Shown here: piece by piece, positions 51,814 to 63,101 of the stretch | How positions within the stretch are numbered: the stretch's first letter is position 1 | Layout: every line of letters starts with the position of its first letter | Assembly (NCBI GenBank): GCA_035578155.1 | Contig: JAPWDM010000033.1 | Span: 2,315,846 to 2,379,845, forward strand | DNA: 64,000 nt | From: Brachynemurus nebulosus | Taxonomy: Eukaryota; Arthropoda; Insecta; Neuroptera; Myrmeleontidae | Direction of reading: 5' to 3' | Made by a program: the position numbers and the translations under genes | The notes under the pieces: generated by a model | What the model was told of the DNA's origin: nothing | The model's database searches: none | The model's input: the letters and a program-made list of their open reading frames with translations, nothing else

Positions 51814-52329
51814 GGCTAAGCGCGCACTACGTTTTTTTTCCGCTCGGCGTTTTTCCACAAAAGCTGAAAACGCGTCATCAGCGCGCACTACGTTCTTTTT
51901 TTTCAATAGCGGAATTGGCGAGACAAAATTATTTCGAAAATGAACGTTCGTTAAGCTTGTTGCACCGGTGCTTTACATTAGTAATATGATGTTATAAAAT
52001 TAAAACCCAGTAAACACATTTATGTAAAATTTACGTCAGGATGACATCATGCTATGTCAAGATTTACGTAAGATGTAAGTCACATATGAGTCATATATGA
52101 CTCATTATTTCATACCTCCTGACGTAAGACTTTTACGTAAAACATATGACGTAAATATGACGTCCGTTTGACATCATTGTGACTTAACTGACGTCAAGTT
52201 GATATAACAATGATATAATGGTTACATAACTGTTATATAAAATGAAATGTAAAAAAATATTCGTAAATTACTGATATTTTTTCACCTTTTATCTTACGAA
52301 TTTTTTTTATTAACATGAGATATTACACT

Positions 52330-52341
<12 letters not shown>

Positions 52342-52414
<73 letters not shown>
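52342..52414. repeat. (CA)n-(TA)n microsatellite
   Basis: A short CA run (from 52329) continues into about 72 bp of TA. Confidence 0.95.
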
Positions 52415-52417
<3 letters not shown>

Positions 52418-52492
52418 CTTATGTATATAGGCCCATATATTATGTTATGTACACATATATTATTTTTTTTATCTTTTTTTTTTATACCTATT

Positions 52493-52568
52493 GACTGCTG
52501 CGGGATTCGATTCATAAGCTGAAGGTGCGCATCTTATAAGTTTTCCATTGCCTTAACCACTAGATCAA
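52493..52568 (-). repeat. tRNA-derived segment, probable SINE head
   Basis: On the minus strand it reads TAGTGGTTAAGGCAATGG (A-box-like, as in Ser/Leu tRNAs) and, about 35 nt on, GAATCGAATCCCGC (B-box-like). No proper acceptor stem or cloverleaf can be built, so it is not a functional tRNA. A T/A-rich tail and microsatellite follow on that strand, as in tRNA-derived SINEs. Confidence 0.55.
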
Positions 52569-54921
52569 ACTTTTTCTGTTTATACCCATCATACTTTCCA
52601 ATAAGTATAATACCGAATTAATACATATTATGATAAAATAATAAACAGACGCAATGTTAGAAGGTTGATTATTTTTTATTTTTAAAACAATAACTAAAAA
52701 TTCATTTTAATGTTAAAAGTATTAAAGGCGATGTTTTTAAAAATTTCAAAAGTATTTAATCAAAATATTAGAGTATAAAGCTGAAATAAATACTCTATAT
52801 AACATTTAAATAACATGACGAAACTACAGATTACATCTGTGTTATAATGGAAGCATTGCATATGCGCACCAAAAGTTATATAAATTGAGTTAAATATCTT
52901 ATGTAGTATCATGTGAATTACACTGAAGGCTACCTGGTACATATAAATAAATCTCTATTTTACATATCAACATTCTGTAATAAACAATTGTTTTTAATAC
53001 GATATTATTTTTAAAACTTTATTTATTAATCTAATTATTTATTTTTAAAATAATATCCAATAAATAATAAAAAAAAATAAAAAAACAAGCATACGAGTAC
53101 ATATTATATTGTATTTATTTGTATTCAGCTGATGTTACGATATGATGTTCTTGTTATATCAGTTTTACATAAGAGTGGGACTTTTTTCTTATAATTAGAT
53201 AAGGATATGATGGTATTATTATATCACTTTTACGTCAGGAAATTAACTTGTAACTTATGTAATTGTATGATACATTTGTTACATAAATAATACATAAAGT
53301 TATGACTTTAATATGACGTCACAGCATGATGAAAATATTATATATTATGTACGTAACATTTAAGTCATAAAATTGACATCATATAGGAGTCAAGTTTTAT
53401 GTCAATATGATGTCACACAACATGACATCATATCAAAGTCATAAATTTTATGTCAATATGATGTCATACAACATGACATCATATCAAAGTCACCAAACAT
53501 AGTCATTATTATGTCATACCTAGATCAAATTGTGAAAATGACAAATGACCTCTGTGTGATTTATATATGACGTCATATTAAAGTCATGTGTTCACTGGGA
53601 AATAATTTTAAAGTATGTAAAATTCTGAAAGTTTTAATTTTAATACTTTTTCATTTTTAAAATATTATTAAGAAATAATAATGATTCAATATTAATTATC
53701 AAAATATGTCAAACTTATGAATACGTTTCCATTTTCTTCCACCATTTACATATTTTAGATAGTACCCTCTCTTCTTTTTAAATAATTAAATTTGTAAAAA
53801 TATTCATTCACCAAGATCTAAATTATCTTTTTTACCTATAATGCAGTCCAATTTATTAAATTAACTATTTTATCAAAATCAGGACGATCGTTAAGCTTCT
53901 TTTACTGGGGCTTTACGATGGCAACATAACATTATAAAATCAAAAATACTTTTTGTACGCAAAATTTTGTATAATTTAATGACTAAATAAATAAAAATAC
54001 AAAACAATAAACATATTAAAACATTTTATTTTCAAAATACATAATTATTATAATTAAATACAAATAATTCAAAATTAATTATTAAAATGTCAAACTTATG
54101 AATGGATTCTCATTTCTCCCGCTTCTCCCATTTACATCTATCTTTATACACGGTCGCGTATTTAACAAGGGATTTAACCAATCTTCTTTTCAGATAATTA
54201 TATTTGTAGAAAGATTTATTTACCAAAACCTAAATTACCTTTTTTATCTGTAATGCAGTTCAATTTATTAGTTATTTTTTAATAAACTTCTCGCCAAAAA
54301 CATTTACAATATTCTTAAATACCATAATATTAGAATTTTATCCAATACTGGGGGGCTTTTGTCTATTTCATATATAATTTTCTTCGTCAAATTTTCTATT
54401 AAGATTCCAAATCTGGCGATATTTTGACTAAAATTTTATTTTACATACATTTCTGTTGTGTATTAGTGCATCATAATATGATACATAACCACACTAATCA
54501 AGAAAACCGCTTGCTTATTATTTTACGCAAGTGCGCGTGTTGTCATATATTTATACGTGTTATAAAAATAACGCGTTTTTTTTTTTTCAGCAAAAAAAAA
54601 TGTAACTTTTTGCGTTTTTTTTCCGCCGCTGAAAAAAAAAACGTAGTGCGTTCGCTTATATGGAGTATAATGCTTCACACTTTTTTGCTGAAAAAAAACA
54701 GCGGCGGAAAAACGTAGTGCACGCTTAGCCTTATGATCTCTTAATTTTAAATAGGGGATATTTTTATAAAAGTAATATAGGGAACAAAGGAATATTTAGC
54801 AAAGTATTTGCCAATAACAAAAACTTTTTTTTGGTTTTTTGATGTTTTTTAATGAAAATAACAGTTATATGTATAAAAAAAAAAAAAAAAAAATACATAG
54901 AAAATATATACATATTTGTTT

Positions 54922-55557
54922 AGGGTCCGTCCACACGCTCAAGCTTTACCACCGACTTACTTGCGCAAATCAGTCAGTAAACATGCACGTATTTTCCCGT
55001 CCATACGTACATGTTTACTTGCACAAACCTGGCGTGTGTTCCGAAATATAATCCAACATACTGGCCAGTGTGAATGACGTCATAAATCGACGCCATGCTG
55101 GTGAATCGTTCCGAAATACACTGGCCAGCCTGGCCATGCGTTGTCGTAACTTTGACACTTATAGGCTGGTCGTCCATTGGATGCGTAGTCGTGCGTAATT
55201 CAGACGAATACGCATGAAACGGACGAATGATCCAAACAGCTGTGAAGCAATACATCCTCGTCCATTGAGAGAGACGCTTTCAATGGATGAGGATGTATTG
55301 CTTCACAGCTGCTTGGAACGTTCGTCCGTTTCATGCGTATTCGTCCGCATTAAATTTCGTACGCCTACGCAACCAATGGACGACCAGCATTAGTTGTGAA
55401 TCATAGATATGATAGATATAGATGCTCACCAGTACAATATGGCGTCGAAGTCATGACGTCATTAACACTGGCCAGCATACTGGATTATATTTCGGAACAA
55501 GCCCCTGGTTTGCGCAAGTAAGTCGGTGGTAAAGCTTGAGCCGTGTGGACGGACCCC
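54922..55557. mobile_element. 636-bp foldback MITE
   Basis: Ends read AGGGTCCGTCCACACG and, reversed, GGGGTCCGTCCACACG. Pairing continues through CTTTACCACCGACTTACTTG and, at the centre, CAGCTGTGAAGCAATACATC against its complement (about 55235-55310). GC-richer than its surroundings. No coding potential despite open frames. Confidence 0.8.
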
Positions 55558-56308
55558 AAAACAAAATTTTTTAAATATAATAATAATTTTTGAATTTAAT
55601 ATTTTTTAAATTTTTTAATTCTTAATATAATTTGTCGAATATAAGTTTTATATTAATTTATTGAGAAAGTACGTAGGGTTTTACTAATTATTGACCATAT
55701 TCTTGGTTTGTGCAGTACTTATTTTAGAAAATCGTTAACGTTTCATCATATAACTATATGTCTACAACCTATACTTGTATTTTATAATTACAGTTTTTTT
55801 TGTTGAAAATTCACCTTATTTTACTAATTTTGAATTTTATCAGTGAATTAAAATTACTGTTATGACTGACTGTCAAAATCAGTCTTATCAAATGCATATG
55901 TATTATTAAATTTAAAGTTTTAAGTATTTTAAAACCGTAGATTTCCAAAAATAATGCAAAATTAAAATGAACTCAGTAGCGATAACAAAAAGATGCTATA
56001 AAAGGTAAAAAAAAGTCACATCAAACGGCATCTACATCATTTACATAGCCAAAATGGCCAAAGACATAAAAATGCTAAGAAGATTCTGACTTTAATTAAG
56101 CTTTTTATTTCAGAAAAAACTATGTCACTCTAATTTTAAGTAACTATATTGAGTATATTTGAATGTAAAGAAATACATTTTGACTCAATAAGTTTTATGA
56201 TTAATTTTATTAATTTAAATAGATATGTATAATTTTTTTAAATTTTGAATTGTCCGCTTGTCAAATTCTATTTTCTAATTGGTTATTGTAAAACAATAAC
56301 ATTATCAG

Positions 56309-56795
56309 CAGGGCCGCGCCAAGGGACATTTGCGCTGGCGTGCAAGACAAAACTTGCCGCCCCTAAAACGCCAAACTTATTTGTTTGTAGAAATACATTT
56401 TTGATAATAAAATATATGCCTCCCGGCTACCAGTTTACTTACTATATATACTTACTTTAATGAAATGCAAGATTGATAAATGTTTTATGTGTAGAATTCA
56501 ACGACGGTTTTTATAAAATTAAAGTATGCAAGACCATATTCGATCCCGATCCCGTTTGATCTCGCCGATTACCGCGCAAATGATTGTTGTCGCTGGTCAA
56601 CAATCAGAATAATCGGATTACCGACGGGTCACCACAATCATAATAGACAAGTATTTAAGCAAAATGCGGGTAACATTTAAGTGTCATCAAAATTACCACA
56701 TAAAAATAGTAATAATTTTATATTTTATTTGCCGCCCCCAAAGCCTGCCGCCAGGGTACTAGGCACCCCTAACACCCCCGCTTGGCGCGGCCCTG
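56309..56795. mobile_element. hAT-type MITE with perfect 8-bp duplication
   Basis: Perfect 15-bp ends CAGGGCCGCGCCAAG are flanked by ATTATCAG on both sides (56301-56308, 56796-56803). 487 bp. The stretch 56540-56640 is GC-richer with GATCCCGATCCCG. Non-coding. Confidence 0.9.
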
Positions 56796-57377
56796 ATTAT
56801 CAGAAACACTTTTAGTATATTTTATCCATAGAAATTATGCTATTACCTAAGACAAACGTTTTCCTAAAGTTGTAGCACTGGAATTCCTTAAATTCCTAAG
56901 TAATGAGTCATGCTTAAATTTAACTGAAAGCGCCTATAGTAATGAATTGTTGACCGTATTCCATTACAAAAAATATTACATAGTGCATGACACTGTGGTA
57001 CACTGTGTCTACTTTTTTCACTAATGGAACATCAACTTTTATTGTGTTTTGGCAGAGGACAGCATAGAAAAAGTTACCGGATTTAAAAAAAAAATAGATT
57101 CAACTTACTTGATATACTTTTCCTGGTTCATAATTACATGCATAATTTAGTTAAAAGCAGTTAAAAACTTAATTTTGCAATAAAATTTAAAAAAAAATAT
57201 TTTTTTTGTGAAAAAACAAAGTACAAAAATCCCTAAAATTTGGTTGGCATTACTTTTTCCTTATACACTGTATTACACGATGTCGTTTGTGTTTTGCTAA
57301 CGGAACACGATCGTAATTAACGGAATTGTTTATAACGGGGCTGATGTGTACATATCTGTGGAGAGGTAGTAGAGTAA

Positions 57378-57600
57378 AAAAACGCCGTGAGTAGCGGGGC
57401 CCCCTTAATAGTAAACTGGAAGGCCTTTGTGAAGATATTTTTTCTTTCCAAAAAAATTCAAAATTTCTATTTTATAAATAAAAATCCAAAATTCCTACTT
57501 TATAAATAAACATTAACTTTAATAACATTTTTAAATTACTTAATATTTATGTATTGCATTTGTTATAAAAGAAAATTCATTTTTTTTTTTAATTTTTAAA
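57378..57600 (-). repeat. Family A repeat fragment
   Basis: Starts AACGCCGTGAGTAGCGGGG like copy 2. It then jumps to sequence matching 22795-22920 (AAATCCAAAATTCCTACT, TTAACTTTAATAACATTTTT), so it is internally deleted. Confidence 0.7.
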
Positions 57601-58029
57601 ACGCGAGCCAGCGATATGTGTATATCGTTTTATGTAAAGCTTTTTGTTTTAATTTTAATAAAACAAGACTGAATTTCAAATTTGCTACATGTATTTCATT
57701 CACAGTTCGTTCAAATCTCCTAACCCGTACAGTCAATATTGACCTTGGTGAATCATCATGCGATTATCTGTTAAGAATAGAAATAGTCACATTCGGCAAT
57801 ATACTTTTTCCAAATTAAAAAAAAAATACGCTGCTAAAGGGGTGTGGCACACACCTTCCTCGTACTCGTAAAAGCACCTTGGTAATTTAAGGCCCAATAT
57901 ATCTTTGTATAATTTAATATAGGTATATAAATCGATAAAAATAAATAAACAAAACGATTCATAAAAAACTGAGCGAAATGGGACTAGCAGTAAATAAGAT
58001 ATTAACATTTACTGGGATTTTATGATAGT

Positions 58030-58200
58030 ACCGTGGATACTATTACTCCTAATGCAATGAAATCTGTAGGGGACCGTCTAGGAACCAGACCGCATAATTT
58101 CTGAAAATTTCATTAAAAACAATCGAATAGTTCAGAAGTTATGCCACTTAGTGCAAACTAGCGACAGACAGACGGACGGACGGACAGATACCAAACCAAA
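58030..58200 (+). repeat. Degenerate retroelement 3' end-like repeat
   Basis: Contains AAATTTCATTAAAAACAATC, then a GACAGACAGACGGACGGACG run, the layout of RTE-type 3' ends. Identity is not settled. Confidence 0.4.
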
Positions 58201-58546
58201 ATTGTTCAGCAAGCTCTAAAACGTAAAATGTGCGTAAAAAATTTTATTTTGGAGAGAAACAATTTTTTATTTTTCAAAAATGATCACAATGCTCCCGCTA
58301 CTTTAGTAGTCTCGGAAGCAAAATAAAAAATAATAATAATGATTTTATTGTTTAAGAGAATCTTTTACAATAGAAAGGTCATCTCATATAACAATTAAAT
58401 CCAAATAACAGAAACAATAATATACCCTATTTCAAATACAATTGATCATGAGTTAAACTTAAAAAATTAAATAATTCTTATATTGAAAACAAATCTATCT
58501 TCCATTATTTTCTAAAAACAAACTGCAATCTTAAAATTTACGTAAG

Positions 58547-58638
58547 TGCAATAATGAAAGAGATATAGCCAAGGAAACGGAAATTATTTAAATTCATAAG
58601 TGATAAAGCATGGTTAAATTTAAATGTAATGGACCATA
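58547..58638 (+). repeat. Family B dispersed repeat, copy 2
   Basis: Matches 59131-59220 closely and 18836-18920 in reverse (AGCCAAGGAAACGGAAATTA, TAAGTGATAAAGCATGG). Confidence 0.75.
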
Positions 58639-59130
58639 CTTGAAGTACGTCTCATTAAAATAATTCATTTTAAAAAGTTGATTTTTAACATAGTTTATAT
58701 TACTTTATAATATTTAATGAAAATTTAAAAGTTTCAACTCAAAATAAAGTTTTTACACATTTGATGTTTCTTTCAAACTAAAATTACTTACCTGTGTCAT
58801 TTAGGAAACGCTTTTGTCATTTCGTGAACGTCGCGATCATTCAGTGAACATTACATCACTTAAGGGAACGTAATAAAAATACTGTTATTTAATTCAAGAC
58901 AAAATATATCGGATTTATTTATTATTAAAATTAAATACTATAATATACAATTTGCTGGAAAAAAAACAGTTAAGCGTTCAAACCTAATCCATGATAAATA
59001 AACAGAACTTTCGACTAGGAATTTTTAAGATGTGCTTCAAAAATGTTACATTTTACATATTAAAATAAGAGAACGTAAGACAATATAAACTACAGATTTA
59101 AATATATTTTATTTAGTGTTCATTTTAGTA

Positions 59131-59220
59131 CATTATTGAAAGAGATAAAGCCAAGGAAACGGAAATTATTTAAATTCTTAAGTGATGAAGCATGGTTAAA
59201 TTTAAGTGAAATGGGCCATA
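59131..59220 (+). repeat. Family B dispersed repeat, copy 3
   Basis: Third copy, 584 bp from copy 2 in the same orientation. Confidence 0.75.
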
Positions 59221-59937
59221 ATATGTGTAAAGATTCATAACAAGGAATAAACAAATACATACATAATAATTAATAACACGTATAATAATCTTATTAACAA
59301 ATAACCAATAGCATTAACAATAACAAAAAAAAACTATCTGCTGCTACATGAGTGACTAAAATACATATTGCAAAATTTCTAATAGAACAGTTATCGACTA
59401 TGACACATTAGACGATAAATACGAGATCAGTGCTCAAAAGCCTCAATCACATACAAAAATATATCGTTTAACTGTTTCAGTTCTCTAATAGTTAATATCT
59501 TCGTCATGGGATCAGCTCCAGCACTGGTATACCTTTTTAAAGAATACTTTTTACATTCTTTACATTTAATACGTTTGCCTTTTCAAAGAATATTTTTTAC
59601 ATTTAAAAAGAAAGTGCGTAAGATCCCCAGAGTTCAGAGGTAATGCACCTATCTCTATCGTGTAATCTGCAGTGTGCACTTCTGCGCACGTTAGGCTACT
59701 TAGTAGTCACTCTCTCTGTAGCAGTAGATGAGTGTAGATCAATCACAAGTCAATTGATTTGATTGTTGGCAATGTAGAACCCCCACACGGAGCCACATAC
59801 ATGCGTTGTGGTATCATACGTATGTATGCGAAGCAAGGTCACCACCACCTCCGGATCACTCACACAAAGACAGTTTACCGCACAAATACAAAGTAAACCC
59901 AGTGTACGTATATAACATATTTACTATCCCTTACCGG

Positions 59938-60395
59938 TTACACTGGTTTCAGTAGTATAGAGATAGATATGTTGCCTCTGTACTCTGGGGTAAGATCGTT
60001 AACTTCTAGATTACACTGTTTACTTTCTTCATGTTTCAAAATCAGTTTACAACCTTTGAAGTAAATTTGTGTACATATTTTATTCGACATTCTTAATTGA
60101 CTAATTAATCTTATTTTGGAGAAATTAACCTTGAGGTGAAGATAGTTAATCCCATTTTCTTCATGTATTAGGCGTCTGTAAATTGGGCTATAAGTAGACT
60201 GGTGCAAACGTTTTAGATCGGCGTCTTTTAATGAATTTTCATATTTTTGAATAATTTCGGTCAGCATTCTTTGGTTTAAACATATCCTGTGCTTCCCGTA
60301 AATCTCTGTAACCAAGTTGGGTCAATTTTTGTTTTAAAGCTACAATCCAGTTGGAATTTTTGTAGGTTAGGTCATTAGATAGTTTAGTTCTTTTA
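59938..60395 (-). pseudogene. LINE ORF2 C-terminal remnant
   Basis: The open part (60315-59938, 125 aa) contains LHLKVNFSKIRLISQLRMSN followed by a Cys and, 27 residues on, HEESKQC, like the stretch after the reverse transcriptase of Jockey/R1/CR1-type LINEs, where RLxxQLRL.N precedes a CxxC...H..C knuckle. Upstream in another frame (60395-60316) NWIVALKQKLTQLGY resembles the W..xL..LL...GF segment just before it. At least one frameshift; the knuckle is incomplete. The inference is by motif order only. Confidence 0.5.
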
Positions 60396-61734
60396 GTTTT
60401 GTATAGCATACTTTCGGAATTCTCTCATCTGTCATATTCAGCATATGACACTAACACCCAAGGTTTGTTATATGTTTGGAGGTTCGCTCATCATACGCTT
60501 TACCGTGGACTGCAGTATAGCCAGGTCCGGACTATTTTTGTTTTTATTATGTCATTAATTTTAAAGTGAACAAAAATATTTAAATTACTTTAATGATAAT
60601 ATAAAATACCCCAGTCAAGTTTTCAGAAAAGAGAATAAAAAATGATTAATATGATTTTTTAAATTAAATATGAATAAAATATATGAAATATATTTATTAC
60701 AGTTTGTCCTGAAAATAGATAAATATAGGTATTCAGTTATGTTACACGTGTCTGTATTCATTCTCTGTGTCATAGAATTCGGAAATTATGAAGCATTAAT
60801 GAAATACCCTGCCTTAATTTGTTAATTACGGGATAATTTGGGTTTCTCTATGTTTTTAACTCAACTGATCAGGAATAATTTTAGTCAAAAGTTCTTAGAA
60901 GTGCTCTTGTGACCTTTTTTCCAGAATTTTTGGATCCACAGTTGAAAACTTCGTGGAGGAGCAAATTCTACACCACTTTGACGTTCAGTGTTTCACAAAC
61001 AGGATTTTAAGATGAATAGTCATTGAATAAATCTCAGTTTCATTTTAAAAGACTTTTCTAACGATGGGAAATCATGTATGGGAAATTATATTTTCTTAGT
61101 GACGAAAAAAAAATTATTAATTTATTAGCATTTCTCCTAGTTGTTCGAACTTAAATTTTTGGGAGATGTTTTTTAATACCAATATATACACTTTCATGCA
61201 AAATTTCGTTTATTAAAGATCACTTTTTCTATTTCACTCATTTCACCTTATCACATCCTTTTTCGGAAATCGAAAATAGTTAACGTCTTTATTTAATGTC
61301 TTATACCGTGAACTTCTGCAATTTGGCACAAAATACCGTTTACCAGGCATGAATATAAAATATATAAGAACAATTTTAAATGCCGGCCCTGAAGTAACAA
61401 TTTTTAAGCAGGTATTAATGAAATTAGTTAAAATAACTAAATAACTTATCTTTGATAAAAAATAACTAATAAAATGTGAAAAATTAATAAAAATAATTAT
61501 ATTAAACTAAATATTATCTTATAATAACTAATAATTATTCAGAAATAATACTTTAAAATTTAAAAATGACAGTTCAGTGTTGAAGAACAAGTAACGATCA
61601 GTTGACGCTATATAAACAGCTGACTGCAGTCCAGACAGCAAAATATTTATAACACACCCACTCTCTCCCAGCCCGACAAAGTATATTAATTAAAAAAAAC
61701 AAAAATACTGGTCAAAAGGAAATAATCTGCACCC

Positions 61735-61950
61735 TTCATTTATACAAATAAAAAAAATTGAACCCCTCGCAGTTTTCCATAAAAAAATGTCAAAGTTGCA
61801 TCATTTTAGCACGACGATTTCCTGAAAATTAGAGGTTTTTCCGACTTTCTTTTGGGCGATAAAAACTGAACTTTTTTTAAAAAAAATTGAGCCACTTTTA
61901 GATTTTCGATTATTTAGATAGTTTTATTATAAACAATAAAAATGATTACC
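61735..61950 (+). repeat. 216-bp direct repeat, copy 1
   Basis: Begins about TTTATACAAATAAAAAAAAT and includes TTTTCCATAAAAAAATGTCA and TTAGATTTTCGATTATTTAG. Recurs at 62241-62456, about 90 percent identical, 506 bp away. Confidence 0.8.
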
Positions 61951-62240
61951 GAGCTATAATAGGTTAACTGCGCATGCGTTGGGTGTTAAAAAGCGGCAAA
62001 GTTCAGATATTTAAATGAATTCACATATTTACACATTTAGATGAATTTAGATACTTAAAACAATATGTAATAAAAACTGCACCTCAACATAAAATTTCAT
62101 AATAGTTAATATTTTATCTTAAAAGTTGAGTAACAGCAAGAAAGTCATGACTCCTATTAGACGAGAGAACCGAGATAATAAATTTTTTGGTTAACAAAAT
62201 TAGAAATAAAAAATACTAGCGGCAGAACAATAATAATACA

Positions 62241-62456
62241 TTCTATTTATACAAATAAAAAAAATTGAAACCCTCCCAGTTTTCCATAAAAAAATGTCAA
62301 AGATGCATTATTTTAATACGACAATATCTTGAAAATTACAGGTTTTTCCGACCCTTTTTTGAGCGATTAAAACTGAACCATCTTTAAAAAAAATTGAGTC
62401 ACTTTTAGATTTTCGATTATTTAGATGGTTTTATTATAAACAATAAAAATGATTAC
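62241..62456 (+). repeat. 216-bp direct repeat, copy 2
   Basis: Second copy. Between and beyond the copies, AAAACTGCACCTCAACATAA (62075) returns inverted at 62470-62520, so the block mixes direct and inverted repeats and probably represents a foldback-type element. Confidence 0.8.
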
Positions 62457-62529
62457 TTAGGTATGACAGGCTTTTAAGATAAAATATTAATTATTATGAT
62501 ATTTTATGTAGGGGTGCAGTTTTTTATTA

Positions 62530-63101
62530 TGTTACGAACCAGTGTTTTGATTATTATTATAGTAAAATATTTCGTTTATTATTGTATTAATAATAAACAG
62601 TAATGAAATACATATTTATGTAATATTAATAAATAATAACAAACACATTATATTGACAAGCACCGATTTATATGCAAAATCGCTGACCACAGCTAATATG
62701 TATAAGCAGGTCAGCACATAGGTATAAATGGACAGCTGTTTGTCAGTACAATCATCAGACGATTGGCATTAGCTGGTCGGATGATCCAGTGGTCTCACGA
62801 CCATTGTAATCATCATTCCCGGGTTACAATAGTTATGGGTAAGCTCTTCCTAAATCATGGGGATATATTAAATCATGGGAATATATTAAATTTTAGACTT
62901 AGGTTAAGTTCAGACTATAATTTCCAGTCTATTTCTTTGTAAATATACTTTTATACTTTTATAATAAACCTATGGACTATTCTTGTTTTACCCTACCATG
63001 CAGCCATCATGGTTCAATCAGAACCAAGAGTTCGGACCCATCCGCTCGGGGTCCACGCTATCGCTACTAGGATTCTAGCATGTAGGCCCCCAAACGTAAC
63101 A
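62530..63101 (+). repeat. LTR of a second retrotransposon
   Basis: A 572-bp segment begins TGTTACGAACC and ends AAACGTAACA, giving the 7-bp inverted ends TGTTACG/CGTAACA typical of Ty3/Gypsy LTRs. Inside are a TATA box (TATAAA, 62723-62728) and AATAAA (62963-62968), in the order of an LTR promoter and polyadenylation signal. The sequence after it (TTGGTAGCCGCGGTGG) is positioned as a primer-binding site, but I cannot name the tRNA. No second LTR is in the window, so a solo LTR is not excluded. Confidence 0.7.

Larger units (their letters stand above)
52006..53599. mobile_element. TGACGTCA-rich element nested in the Harbinger-like one
   Basis: Ends read CCCAGTAAACACAT and, reversed, CCCAGTGAACACAT. 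Both terminal regions (52006-52230, 53140-53599) are dense in TGACATCAT, ATGATGTCA and TTACGTCA, with full TGACGTCA palindromes at 52189, 53314 and 53568. The centre holds CA and TA microsatellites and a tRNA-like segment. Non-coding. The target duplication is ambiguous because the flanks are A-rich. Confidence 0.7.
51814..54730. mobile_element. PIF/Harbinger-like non-autonomous element
   Basis: Ends read GGCTAAGCGCGCACTACG and, reversed, GGCTAAGCGTGCACTACG, flanked by TTA on both sides (51811-51813, 54731-54733), the 3-bp duplication typical of PIF/Harbinger. Each end carries the GCGYRCACTACGTTTTTT block twice (51820 and 51881; 54642 and 54713 reversed), with poly-T and CCGC stretches. No transposase or Myb-like gene is visible. 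A separate element sits inside at 52006-53599. Confidence 0.7.

Noticed and set aside
52493..52568. Functional tRNA gene
   Set aside because: Internal promoter boxes are present but no acceptor stem or cloverleaf forms, and the segment sits within repeats.
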